A program made the translations under genes and the position numbers. DNA of 64,000 bases from Nepenthes gracilis (Eukaryota > Streptophyta > Magnoliopsida > Caryophyllales > Nepenthaceae), in assembly GCA_033239525.1 (NCBI GenBank), contig BSYO01000013.1, forward strand, positions 3,496,501 through 3,560,500. Reading direction: 5' to 3'. A model generated the notes under the pieces. That model was not told the origin of the DNA and did not search any database. It saw only the letters and a list, made by a program, of their open reading frames with translations. Of this stretch, positions 1 to 20,850 are shown one piece after another (position 1 is the first letter of the stretch; each line of letters opens with the position of its first letter).

Positions 1-18
1 CAAATGACAATATTGTAA

Positions 19-10200
<10,182 letters not shown>

Positions 10201-10651
10201 TCTCTCTTCTCCGACGGTTCAAAACAAAAATAAAAATCTTCGCCCTGACTCATATTTTGCACGGATGACATGAACCACCCACCGCTAATCCCCGAGTCAT
10301 CTGGCGCAAGTTCAGAGTCATCACCTCACTTCAGACTGCCTGTATAGTCGCTGATCTCCTTTACTTGCTCTTCTACTGAGAATAATTCGTGAAATTTTGC
10401 TGTCAAACCTTACGTTTTGTATATTGGTGAGTGTAAGCTCGAGTTATTGTTGGTGTGGGGAGTGAGAACTCCTGTTGTAATGTGGACACTACATCAACAT
10501 AGACAAGAACTACTAATCATAATTAAATCTTACTCCAATTAAAATTGATTTTTATTTTATTATTATTATTTTTTATATTTTTATAAATATTACTGTAAAT
10601 ATATTAGAAATAAAACGAGTATTTTCATAGGTAAGTATTAATGAAAATATA

Positions 10652-10768
10652 ATTGTTGCGTAGGGTTCAGGTTTGAAGCTATGGAGGGCGGATCCGCGTC
10701 AGATTGACTAGCAAAAAGATCTAATTTGCCCTCCATAGCTTCAAACCTGAACCTTGGTACGCAACAAT
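10652..10768. repeat. 117-bp near-perfect hairpin (foldback/MITE-like) next to the Tat element
   Basis: The left arm 10652-10689 and right arm 10728-10768 are inverted copies (ATTGTTGCGTA at one end, TACGCAACAAT at the other; inner GGTTTGAAGCTATGGAGGGC). They differ only by a few bases near the CCTTGG/GGG spacer and are separated by a 38-base loop. AATAT directly flanks both ends and could be a 5-bp target duplication. The structure ends three bases before the 5-bp duplication of the retrotransposon. It is non-coding, and its family is unknown. Confidence 0.75.
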
Positions 10769-10776
10769 AATATTGT

Positions 10777-11757
10777 TGTTGGGTCCCATGTCCTGGCCCA
10801 TGAGACAGGCCCAGGCCCACGAAGCAGGACGCGACCCATGGGGAGATCAGAGGCCCACAAGAAGTAATCAGCCCAGCCCAAGGGATGAAAGACGCAAGCC
10901 CACGACGGAAGGAGGCAACGGTAACCTGCGGCGCATTAAATGCGTCGCCGGGAACAGGACAAAAAGGCGGAAAGGCTAGCCAATAGAGGCGTAGTTGGCG
11001 CACCGCCAATGCCACCCGCTGCCGTCTGCAGACGGCCAACCAATCCCCGCTCAGGGAAAATCGGGCGTGGTCAACAACGCTGCCAAGCGTGCAAAGACGG
11101 CAAACTGACAGCCGGGCGTGACCGGCGGTCCATGACAACGACCAGCGGCGCGATGGCCCAAGCAACGGGCGTTTTGGCGCCCAAGAGTCCAATGGGGTGA
11201 GGTGTATAAGAACCCTCACACCCCACAGAGAAAAGGACTTTTTGATCATTCTTCCACTCTCTTTACGACCCTTTGAATCGAGCATTCAAACAGAGCATCC
11301 TTGATCATCTGCTTCCCTCTTCTCTAAAACACGAGAGTGACGAGTCACGACAGAGCACTGCCTCATCTAGCTGACTCGCTCACCACCCTAGCATCCTCCG
11401 AGATCACGAGAAAGTTAGCCACCCACTGCGGTGCACTACGGAAGCCAGGCCTTCTAATACCTGCTCATTGCATTTCTCCACATCACCGCACAATTATTTC
11501 CACGCTTCACAGCATTTCTCCGCGCACCACCTTAGCGTGCGTCATTTCCGTTTATTGCGAGAATTTGCTGACTTGAGCGTCGGAGCGGCTTCGGTGGGAG
11601 AAATCCTGCCGAATCCTTGACCTCTTGTTTGTTGTTTGTGTTGTGCGCAGTCCGGGGTTCATAGAGACGAGACCCTTCCCTTCTTCCGAAAGAACCGCAC
11701 GCTTAGGAATCCGGGGCTCCTAATCCGTCACGACAACCTCGGGCCCGGGACGCAACA
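10777..11757 (+). repeat. 5' LTR of the Tat-like element
   Basis: 981 bp, starting TGTTG and ending CAACA. A TATA-like TATAAG at 11205-11210 follows GGGGTGAGG and probably starts the genomic RNA. The 3' part carries the TGACTTGAGCGTCGGAG signature common to U5 of many plant LTRs. Over the first 245 bases I count 9 substitutions against the 3' LTR. Differences concentrate at 11020-11150. Confidence 0.95.
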
Positions 11758-11775
11758 TTGGCGCCGTCTCATGGG
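11758..11775 (+). promoter_or_regulatory. Primer binding site
   Basis: TTGGCGCCGTCTCATGGG begins directly after the 5' LTR. The TGGCGCC core is what pairs with the 3' end of a tRNA such as tRNA-Asp. The exact tRNA cannot be decided because the match weakens after about ten bases. Confidence 0.65.
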
Positions 11776-11829
11776 AAATCGACAATAAGCCAAGTGTCTC
11801 TTTCCCATCCAGCAGCTGAACAACAGAAA

Positions 11830-13380
11830 ATGGTGAACACCCGAGCACAAACTAGTGCTCCTGCGGTGGAAGTCACCGTCCAAGGAGAAGTTCCCCCCGC
11901 AGGGAACCAAACAAACAACCAACCGGAGCCTGATGTCCGCCGCCTGGCTGCGGATATAGACTATTTGAAGGAGATCCTCCTCGCCGTATGCGCGAACACC
12001 GGGACTGCCTTGCCCGGGGCCGCTCCTCCAGCAGTCCAGGCCTCCACCTCCAAGAGAGAAAGGCGTCGAGAGGCCGCTCGCAGGAGGCGAGCCAACCGTC
12101 TCGACCACGCGGCAGCCCAAGCTGCACCAAGTGAGGATGGCCAGAACGAGGCGGAAAGCCATCCCGCCAACGACGACAGGGGAGGATGCGGCCCAAGGCC
12201 GCAACCCCCGTAACTCGCGTGGCAACAGGAGGCCACCCGCCGCAGGCTCCAACGGCGAACGCGCCTCCCAGGCGGAGAGTCGCCACCCTCGACGAGCCCA
12301 GACGCACCTCCAGGGCAACACGGAGCTCTGTGACGTCCTCAATGCGCGAAGAGGCTCTACGGACCCCTCGATGGAGGAGAAAGTCAAGGTGTTGTGGGAC
12401 ACCCTACATAAGGAGAAACCCACGCCCTTCTCCGCCGACCTCCGTAGATCGCTCTTCGCCATGGACTTGCGGACGCAGCCGTTGCCGAGCAAGTTCAAAA
12501 TGCCGGTCCTGGAGGGCTACGACGGAAGCAAGGACCCAATGGACCATCTCAACTACTTCCGCACCCACCTCTCTCTACAAGGGGCGAGCGAGGCCCTGAT
12601 GTGCCAGTGCTTCCCCGTCACCCTTAGGGGTGACGCGCTACTCTGGTTCCACGGTCTCCTCCCAAACTCCATACGCTCGTTCGACGAGCTAGCTGACAGC
12701 TTCCTGAGCCAGTTCGCCTCCAGCAGGAGGGAGGAGAGACAACCTTGGCACCTGGTCCGCCTCCGATAGAGACAAGATGAAAGCCTGAAGCGGTTTCTGG
12801 ACCGTTTCATCACTGAGGCGAGGCGGATCCCACACCTCTCCGACGAGCTGAAACTCAACGCCTTCGTCGCCACTCTGGCGGCGGGGGACTTCTTCAAGCA
12901 TCTGTCGCACCAGCGCCCTCAGACCTTCCGGGAGGCTGAGACCATTGCTCGGGCGTACATCACGGCCGAAGAGGCCAATGAGGCGAAGCGCCCCGAGTGA
13001 GTGGACCGGCCCCCGGAAGCCCCTCGAGCTTCTGGAGGGAGAAAGAGGGACAGCGACAATGGCGCTTCTGAGGAGAAAGCGGCGCGGCCCCCACCGGGGC
13101 CCAAAAGGGATTACAGCAGGACCTCCCTGACCCCGCTGAACGACAGCCGCGCGAACATCCTGATGCAGATCCAGGATGAAAAGTTCTTCAAGTGGCCAAA
13201 AATGCCCAAGGGTCCCGGCCGGCGCAATACCAATGGCACGCCAGACCACCGCTATGCAGGGCACTCGACTGAGAACTGTCGCACCCTGCAGCAGGAGATA
13301 GAGGATCTGATCCGGCGCGGACACTTGAAGCGGTTCGTGAAAGTTTCGGGGCAGGAACCTGCTCCCTCCGACGGTGAACC
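11830..13380 (+). pseudogene. Retrotransposon gag (broken)
   Basis: Gag capsid-nucleocapsid region. A plausible start ATG is at 11830 (MVNTRAQ). The N-terminal part runs in one frame to a stop at 12211-12213. The capsid homology (VLEGYDGSKDPMDHLNYF, GDALLWFHGL, then FLDRFITEA, Retrotrans_gag type) is in a second frame from about 12131, so at least one frameshift lies in the overlap. That frame is cut by TAG at 12767-12769 and TGA at 12998-13000. A degenerate zinc-knuckle-like stretch (DHRYAGHSTENC) and EIEDLIRRGHLKRFV at about 13240-13340 mark the end and are typical of Tat gags. Not translatable as one product. Confidence 0.88.
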
Positions 13381-15280
13381 CAGCGAGCCCCCAAGGGCCC
13401 GCACGGCTGCCGACGTGGTCCACATGATCTCTTCCGCCGACACCGCGAATGCCAGGCGAGGACAGCCGGAGACAACTTTCAGCAACAAGCAGGCGAAGAT
13501 AGGGGCTAGGAATGATGTCATTAGCTTTAGTAGCGACGATATGGCTCATGTAACCTCTCCCCACACTGACTCCCTTGTTGTATCGGCCCTTGTTTCAGCT
13601 GGTGGTGATGACTACCAACTGAAACGGGTCTTCATTGATAATGGAAGTTCGCAAAATTTGCTGTATCTCATTGCGTTCATTAAACTTGGACTAAAACGGA
13701 ACCAAATGAAGGCTGCAAACGGACCATTGTACGGCTTGGACAACGAGTCCGTTCCAGTGCAAGGGATAGTGCGACTGGAAGTCACGGTGGGAACCCACCC
13801 GCGCTCTATGACGCGCGAGTTGGCGTTCCTTGTCGTCGACCTTCCATCCGTCTACAACGCCATATTCGGCAGACCCTTCTTGACGGCCTTCGAGGCCGTG
13901 ACGTCCATCCCGCACCTGAAGATGAAATTTCCCACCCTCTGGGGCGTGGGAGAAGTTCTTGGAGACCAAGAAATGGGACGAACCTGCTACATATCCCAGA
14001 TCAACCCCGTGGCGCCATGCAAGCCAAGCGAAGACCTGGACCTCCGCGACGAGACGTCGCTTCAACAGGCCCAGTCAGGGGAGGAAACTGAGGCAATCCC
14101 GCTCAATCCTTCCGATCCGGAACGATGCGTCAACGTGGGGAGATCCCTACAACCGGCAGATCGCGACAGACTGATTACCTTCCTCAGGGCTAACTCCGAC
14201 GTGTTTGCCTGGGTCCCCGCTGATATGCCCGGGATATCGGCCGAAGTCATAGTCCACAAGTTGGGCCTTGACGCGAGCCGAAAACCCGTCCGGCAGAAGC
14301 GGAGGAACCACTCCGTCGAGAAGTTGGTCGCCATCAGGAAAGAAGTGAGGAGGCTCCTGGACGCCGGATTCATCAGAGAAGTCCAGATGCCGGAGTGGTC
14401 ATCCCAACGCCGTCGTCTTTGGTGAAAGAGCAGCGGCAAGTGGCGGATGTGTGTCGACTTCACAGACGTGAATAAGGCCTGCCCCAAAGATAGCTTTCCG
14501 CTCCCAAGGATCGACCAGCTCGTGGATTCCACGTCTGGACACGAACTACTGAGCTTCATGGACGCATACTCCGGATACAACCAAATCCGGATGGACCCAG
14601 CAGACGAGGAGCACACCTCGTTCATGACAGATCAAGGGACATTGTTACAAAATGATGCCCTTTGGTCTCAATAATGCAGGCGCAACGTACCAGCGCCTTG
14701 TAAACAAGATGTTCGAAACTCAAATCGGGCGGAACGTGGAAGTATACGTCGACGATATGCTTGTGAAAAGTAGAGTCGCGAGCCACCACGTCACTGACCT
14801 AGATAAGACCTTTCAGATCCTCCGACGGCATGGGATGAAGCTCAATCCTGTCAAATGTGCATTCGGGGTGACCTCTGGGAAGTTCTTAGGCTTCATTGTA
14901 TCCCAGCGCGGAATAAAAGCCAACCCGGAGAAGATCAAAGCCATACTCGACTTGCACCCTCCGCGAACAATAAAGGAAGTCCAGAAGCTGATGGGGCGGA
15001 TAGCCGCCCTCTCACGGTTCCTAGCCAAGTCAGCCGAGAAGTATTTGCCCTTCTTCAAGGCACTAAGGGGCACCAAATCGCACGGGTTCAAGTGGAACGA
15101 GGAATGCGACGAAGCCTTCAGGGAACTGAAGACTTACCTCTCGAGCGCGCCGCTTTTAAGCTCGCCGCGCGAAGGAGAAGATCTCTATCTCTACCTGGCC
15201 ACATCGGCGTCTGCCCTCAGCTCCGTACTAGTGGCGGAGCACGAAGGCAAGCAACAGCCGGTGTATTATTATGTATGGTC
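13381..15280 (+). pseudogene. Retrotransposon protease and reverse transcriptase (broken)
   Basis: The frame continues from gag. The aspartic protease motif FIDNGSS is at 13631-13651, with DNG rather than DTG or DSG as is normal in this lineage. Reverse transcriptase follows, with the catalytic YVDD at 14745-14756 and downstream thumb motifs (KCAFGV, GFIVSQRGI). Breaks seen are a TGA at 14423-14425 inside the fingers and a frame change near 14640 just before the MPFGLNNAGATYQRLVN block. A third frame change is near 15280, where the RNase H part starts. Confidence 0.9.
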
Positions 15281-15900
15281 TTGGCCGATCGACGAGAGGC
15301 TCGCTATCCGCACGCCGAAAAGATGGCGCTCGCGCTTGTCATGCGGCGCGGAAGTCTGCGACCCTACTTCCAATCACACCGATCATCGCATCGACGGACC
15401 AGCCAAGACGATTTTGCGAAACCGAGAGACGCCGGTAGGCCGGTTAAGTGGCCGTTGAGTGGGAGAATTCGACCTAGAATTTCGCCCGGCCGGTAGTGAA
15501 AGGACAGGCTCTGGCGGACTTCATCGTCGAGGCCGCAACGCCAAAGACAGACGAAGACAAAGAATCCAGAGATACGGAGCACGGCCGGTTCCACTGTGTG
15601 GACCCTAAACGTAGACGGATCGTCTACCCCGCATGAGCAGCGGAGCGGGTATCGTGTTACGGGCGCCGAGGGTGTGGAGATCGTATACTCAGCTACTCCG
15701 CCTTCCCGCCACGAACAACGCCAAGGAGTACGGCCCTCCTTGCGGGCCTACGACTGGCGAGGGAGTGTTCCGCGCGGTCGTTGGTCGCGCGTAGTGACTT
15801 CGAACTTGTGGTCAATCAGGTGAAGGGGAACTTCGAAGCCTCGAACCCACAACTCGTGAGGTACCTGGCGAAAGGGCCCTGATCCCTGAGTTCGGTCGAT
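15281..15900 (+). pseudogene. Retrotransposon RNase H region, heavily frameshifted
   Basis: Pieces in alternating frames match gypsy RNase H and the second RNase H typical of Tat elements: RYPHAEKMALALVM near 15305, QALADFIVEA near 15505, and WTLNVDGSS at about 15599-15625 (VDG holds the first acidic residue). At least three frame changes occur within 600 bases, a much higher density than in neighbouring integrase. This could reflect decay or sequence errors in GC-rich DNA. Confidence 0.75.
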
Positions 15901-16012
15901 TTGAGATCGAACATATCCCGAGATCGGATAACGAACGCTGACCCGACCGGGGCCGGCCGACGCGTCGCCGTAATCAGAGCAAGACGCAAGGGAGCCCAGG
16001 GAAGTCCAGAAC

Positions 16013-17298
16013 GTGCCCAGCATCGACGCCGAAGACAAGGAGGTCCTTCATATCAACACGAGGGACAACTGGATGACTCCGTACATAAAGTTCCTGACTG
16101 AAGAAGCTCTGCCAGAAGACATCAACGAAGCCAAGCGAATCAGGAAGACAGCAGGATGGTACACGGTCTTAAATGGGAGACTGTACAGGCGAGGATATTC
16201 CACCCCTCTCCTGAAGTGCCTCACTCCGGAAGAAGCCGACTACGCATTGGCAGAAGTACACTTGGGGCTGTGCGGATCTCACATCGGCGGGAAGAACCTA
16301 GCGTTCAACGTCATGCGGCAAGGGTTCTACTGGCCCACCATGAAACAAGACGCTATGGAGTTCGTCCGCAAGTGTGAAAGTTGCCAGGTCCATGGCAACA
16401 TTACGCACCAGCCGCACACGGAGCTGCACTACCTCCAATCCCTATGGCCGTTCGCACAATGGGGGCTCGACATACTCGGACCCCTACCAATGGTCACGAC
16501 ACAAAGGAAGTTCTTGATCGTTGGCATCGACTACTTCACAAAATGGGTGGAAGCCGCTCCACTTGCACAGACGTGAACAAAAATGCGACGGAGTTCCTCC
16601 GTCGGGGCATCGCTTGCGCTTTGGGATTCCCTCAAGTCGTAGTGACCGATAACGGAACCCACCACCGCAAACGCTTCACGGCATCTCGCGACCTCCGCAT
16701 TAAACTGGTGCACACTTCCGTGGCGCACCCTCAAGCAAACGGGCTAGTCGAAGTCACCAACTGCACACTGTTGCACGGGCTGAAAACCAGGTTGGAAGAC
16801 GCAGGGGGCTCCTGGACTGAGGAGCTACCGTCAGTGCTATGGTCATACTAAACAATCGCGAGAGAACCAACAAGGGAGACGCCCTTCAACCTTTGCTTTG
16901 GGGTTGAGGCTATGGTACCCGTGGAAATGGGGATGCCAAGCCTGCGGATCGAATGCTTCGACCCCGCCACCAATGAACGAAGGCTACGGGAAAGTCTGGA
17001 CTTGCTCTCGGAAGTTCGGGACGCCGCACGACTCAGAACCGCGGCCTACCAACAGCGAGTCGCACGGTACTACAACAAGCGAGTGAAGGCACGCCCACTG
17101 GAAGTTGGAGATCTGGTCCTCCGGAGCGTAGAGGCGGCGGGAAAGATCGCTAATAGGAACAAACTCTCCCCCGGGTGGGAGGGACCGTTCCTCGTCTCCG
17201 CAATCCTCCGGAGCGGAGCGTACAAGCTACGCGCCCAGAACGGCAAACTGGTCCCGCGGACCTGGAACGCCGCCAACTTGAGAAAGTATTATCAATGA
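16013..17298 (+). pseudogene. Retrotransposon integrase (broken)
   Basis: The zinc-binding HHCC region is at about 16255-16395 (VHLGLCGSH to CESC). Catalytic residues are visible: D in WGLDILG at 16469-16471, D in VVTDNG at 16648-16650, and E in NGLVEV at 16750-16752. The C-terminal GPF-type module (LSPGWEGPFLV) ends at the stop near 17298. Breaks are a frame change near 16570, between the zinc finger/first D part and the rest of the core, and a TAA at 16849-16851. No chromodomain follows, which fits the Tat/Athila branch. Confidence 0.88.
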
Positions 17299-18303
17299 TG
17301 CAACCCCGACTCAGGTAAGTCGCACACGCATGCATCATAATGAGTGCTTGAGCATGAGTTTTATCTTTGATTATCATAATTGCTTTATCATGCTGCATAT
17401 TCATTCGTGTGAATTAATGTCATGCATTGCATTCCCAAATCAAACGACCTAGACTGCCCCTAAGTCGGGAGGACAAGCGTCCGTCCGTAAAACCAGTCCT
17501 TGGCTCAGTACCAGGTGGTCCAAAGCAGACCGTCTCAGGACTCCGTCCTCACGCCAGGTGGCCTGGGGACGGCTTTACTCACCATGGCTTCGCGCCAAAA
17601 GGCCCCAGCGGCCACTCAGAAACTAAGCCCCGTGCTAGTCAGCCCGGAGGCGTCCAGCCATAGGCTAGGACAAAGGATCCAGGCGATCCATTCCAAAGGC
17701 TACGCGCCAACGACCCGTGCGGTCAAAACATTAGGCCTGGGGGCTCCCCGAGTCCCCACTCCACGGCCAACAAAACCTTAGGGGGCAAAGAATCGCAGGC
17801 GTGCGGCGACCTTCTTCCACAGAAGAGAGCACCCTCAGTCTACAATGGTCGTGGGCTAGGACCTCAACTTGGTGATTATAACGCTTTGAGCAGGAGCGAC
17901 ACACCTCCCGCAATCATACGCGACCGAGTCCTAGACCCAGGAGTCCGGTTACCGCGGCCTGACCGCTGCGCTGACCCTCGTTGAGGCTCCAGGGGCTTGG
18001 CGACGACATCCGCTCTACCGGATCGAGCCCCCCAAACGTGTGAGCTGTGATGACATCCTCTTACGAAGGACGAGCACCACGCAAGAAGGCGCCTGGATAG
18101 GGCCTTAACAACAACGGCTCCAAAGAGCCCAATGCTCAAACACGAAGTATGATCCAACGAATGGAAACAAAGCGATAAGCAAGCAACACTTTACGAAAAG
18201 AAAAAGCATGGACACGAAGTGTAAAAAGAAGCTTCTCATTCATGCAAAAGACAGACATGGTACAAAGACGGAAACTAGTCTCAAAACTCAACAGCAGCGA
18301 AGG
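17299..18303. other. Non-coding spacer after integrase
   Basis: About 1 kb, GC-rich, no convincing reading frame on either strand. It contains GGGGGCTCCCCGAGTCCCC-type sequence at about 17739-17758, commonly seen in the 3' non-coding region of Tat-like elements. It separates pol from the convergent antisense gene. Confidence 0.6.
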
Positions 18304-20389
18304 CTAATCGGGAAGACTCGATGGGCCCGCTTCCTCCGGGAAAGTCTTCAGGCGCGACACCTCTTCTACCCCGGCGTTCTCTGGATGGAGGACACCAGCT
18401 GGGACGTGAGGAGCCGCCAGAGAGACAATCCTACGACACAAGCGGATGCCATCCCAATAACGAGCATCCATCACCAGCTGCCACTCTGATGGAGAATGCC
18501 GACCAACCATATTTCCAACCAACCTGGTGACACGGCCCTCGGAAGCGGTGAGTAAAGCTTCCAGCTGCGCCACTCTCTGTCGCAGGCGCCCATTCTCCTC
18601 AGTAACAGATGCGATTCGGGCCAGGCCGCCGTGGACGATTTGATGCCCGCTGATGATGGCCCGCTCCAGGTCCCCGCGAAAAGAGTCAGCTAGCGCCTCG
18701 TAGGGAACCGCATCACCAGGAACCTGCATGGAAGGCAAGATCAGAAACATTGCCAAAATAAACAACAAGGAAAGAAGTCCAGAAAGAAGTAACCGTACCG
18801 GAAGAGAGGCGACGCGCATGAAGCGTGCGAGATTACTTGGGAGAGCCTTTCCCTGGGTCTCCGCTCTTTCGCCTGCTGGAGGCGGGCTGGCTGGAAGCGC
18901 GGCGGCCGTAGGAGCGCCCGAAGGCTCCTGCCTCGGGGACGTCCCGGCTTCCCCTTCGCTGGCCCCGACCGGATCAGTGGCGAACGCGACGCCTTGCTCT
19001 GAAGGCGGAATCGATCCTCCCGAAAGAACCTCTCCTTGGGGCTCAGCTTCCTCGACTACTTGAGGAGGGCTGACTGGAAGGCTGGCTGCCGTAGGAGCAC
19101 CCGGGGGCTCTTGCCACGAGGACGTCCTGGCTTCCCCTTCGTCAGCCTGTGCTGAATCAGCAGCAGGAGCAGTCCCAACCTCTAAGAATGCAGCCAGGTC
19201 TTCACGAGGACTGCGCACAGAAATGGGCTCCACAAGAATCGCCGGTGACTCCACAACTTCCCGGGCCTCCGGCGCTGACTCATACGCAGCAGTAAATGGC
19301 CCCTCTGGGCTCTCCAATATGACGACGTCGTCCGTCGCCTCAGCAGCACCGCCAGTGGATGGGTCCCCAGCAGGTAGAGACTCGACCTCGCAGACTTCGC
19401 GAGCGGCTAGCTCCGCAGTCGAAGTCGACGAGGGTGCGGCAGTTTCCCTCTGGCGACCCGCGCTGGCAGGTCTCTTTGGAACCGGACTCTCCGCAGTGGA
19501 AGGACCGGCGACTCGTCTCCGGGACCTCCTCGAAGAAGTCCCTTCGGCTTCCCTTAGCCACTTAAGGGCAGCCGCATCCTCATCGTCGCTCAACGACACC
19601 TGCAACGAGCCGCTTCCCTCCTCGTTTCTTTCGGGCGGAAGGGAAGTGGAAGTCTCTTCAGGAAAATCCTTATCGGGACCGGCTATCGCCCAACCAGCAG
19701 GAGGTCCCCATCTGCCGATCTCGAATGTGACAGAGGTAAGGAAATAACCCTGGATTGAGAACCTCTTTTCCTCCGACTTAACGGCGGATAGCAGCTTCGA
19801 GGATTCTTCAAAGTCCTCGTCGGTGGGCTTGTCCCGGAAGTACTCCGAGATCGGGCCCCACGCCTTCGGAAGCTCATACTCAGAAGGTTCCTGCAGGAAG
19901 AAAAAACGTTCCTTCCAGCCTTTCACGGAGTCAGGGTTGGTGCCGCGAAGGTTGTACCCCGCCTTGGGGGAAAGCGATATCCAATCCTCCGACTCCGTGG
20001 CCCGAAAAATGGTCCTTGCCGCCTTCGCATCGAAGGCGCACTGGTGCATGAGGGCGAAGACGCACAGAGATACCAGGTAGCGCAAGGCATTAGGATGAAG
20101 CCTTGCCAATGGGACTCCTAGCGCTTCGACCACTGCGTGCAAATTGAAGTTCAACGAAAAACGAAGCCCCCCCTCAGATGATGTTCGTATACCGTAATGA
20201 AGCCCTCTGGGGGGCGTTGGCTCTATCCTGAGCGTCGGGAATACGGGAACTCAGGTTGCCAGGAATCGCATAATCTACCCTAAGAGAGGCTATGTACGCC
20301 TCAGTCAAAATCGACTTGGTATTCCGGACACCATGACGCACCATTCTGGAAACATGTGAAGAGGAAGAGCTCTCAACTTTCGCAGCCAT
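18304..20389 (-). pseudogene. Antisense accessory gene 1 of the Tat element (gypsy-type transposon protein), one frameshift
   Basis: Runs opposite to pol, from ATG 20389 to the stop at 18304-18306. The N-terminal 71 codons end at a stop at 20174-20176. The following 616-codon frame (from 20154) overlaps it with a one-base frame difference near 20205. Residues 78-87 of the long frame read KGWKERFFFL, the hallmark of plant proteins labelled putative gypsy-type transposon (Pfam Transposase_28), function unknown. Then come an acidic, Pro/Ser/Ala-rich middle with two imperfect ~43-residue repeats, a 25-residue hydrophobic stretch or 75-base intron (18724-18798), a coiled coil (RVAQLEALL) and a C-terminal module RYWDGIRLCRR. 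By analogy with Grande gene23, a nuclear protein is possible; that is inference. Confidence 0.75.
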
Positions 20390-20458
20390 TTGTCTCTCGA
20401 AAATCACAGGGATAAAGGGAGAGGAAATCAGCGGAAGGAAGGAGACGATTGTCGTCTG

Positions 20459-20468
20459 GTTTAAATAG
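20459..20468 (-). promoter_or_regulatory. TATA-like box of antisense gene 1
   Basis: Reads CTATTTAAAC on the minus strand, 70 bases upstream of the proposed ATG at 20389. The antisense gene 2 has an almost identical CTATTTAAAT at a comparable distance, which supports both. Confidence 0.5.
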
Positions 20469-20850
20469 ACGACTCTAAGCCAAGAGGGGGGAAACCGAAA
20501 CGCCACCGCCTTCGGAGATTGAGACACGTGGTGGCATCAAAGCGCACCACAGAATCACAATCGATTGCAATGATGGCTAGGCGCCAGGCTAACGGGCGCG
20601 ACCCTTCAGCAGCCTGGCTAGGGTAAACGCTGGCGCCGCCACATTAAATGAAGGCTCACGATAGCAGAAGTCCGGAAGACGCGCACGATAGGCGCAAAGC
20701 GAAAATAAAAAAAAAAAAGAAAAAGAGAAACAGCCACGAAATGAGAAAATGCAGCAGACGAGATGATACGAAAAACAGATTCTCATTACGACAAAATGGT
20801 TCGTTACAACGATCACAACAAAAGGAGAAAAAACACAACGGCAAAAGCAG

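Noticed and set aside
10638..11285. 215-codon open frame on the minus strand at the 5' LTR
   Set aside because: It crosses the hairpin and the LTR and has no recognisable domain; a nearly identical frame exists in the 3' LTR. It is a by-product of GC-rich LTR sequence.
11728..12498. 256-codon minus-strand open frame opposite gag
   Set aside because: Mirror frame of GC-rich gag codons, no own homology and no promoter. Gag homology is clearly on the plus strand.
12689..13564. 291-codon minus-strand open frame opposite gag/protease
   Set aside because: Low-complexity shadow of the coding strand.
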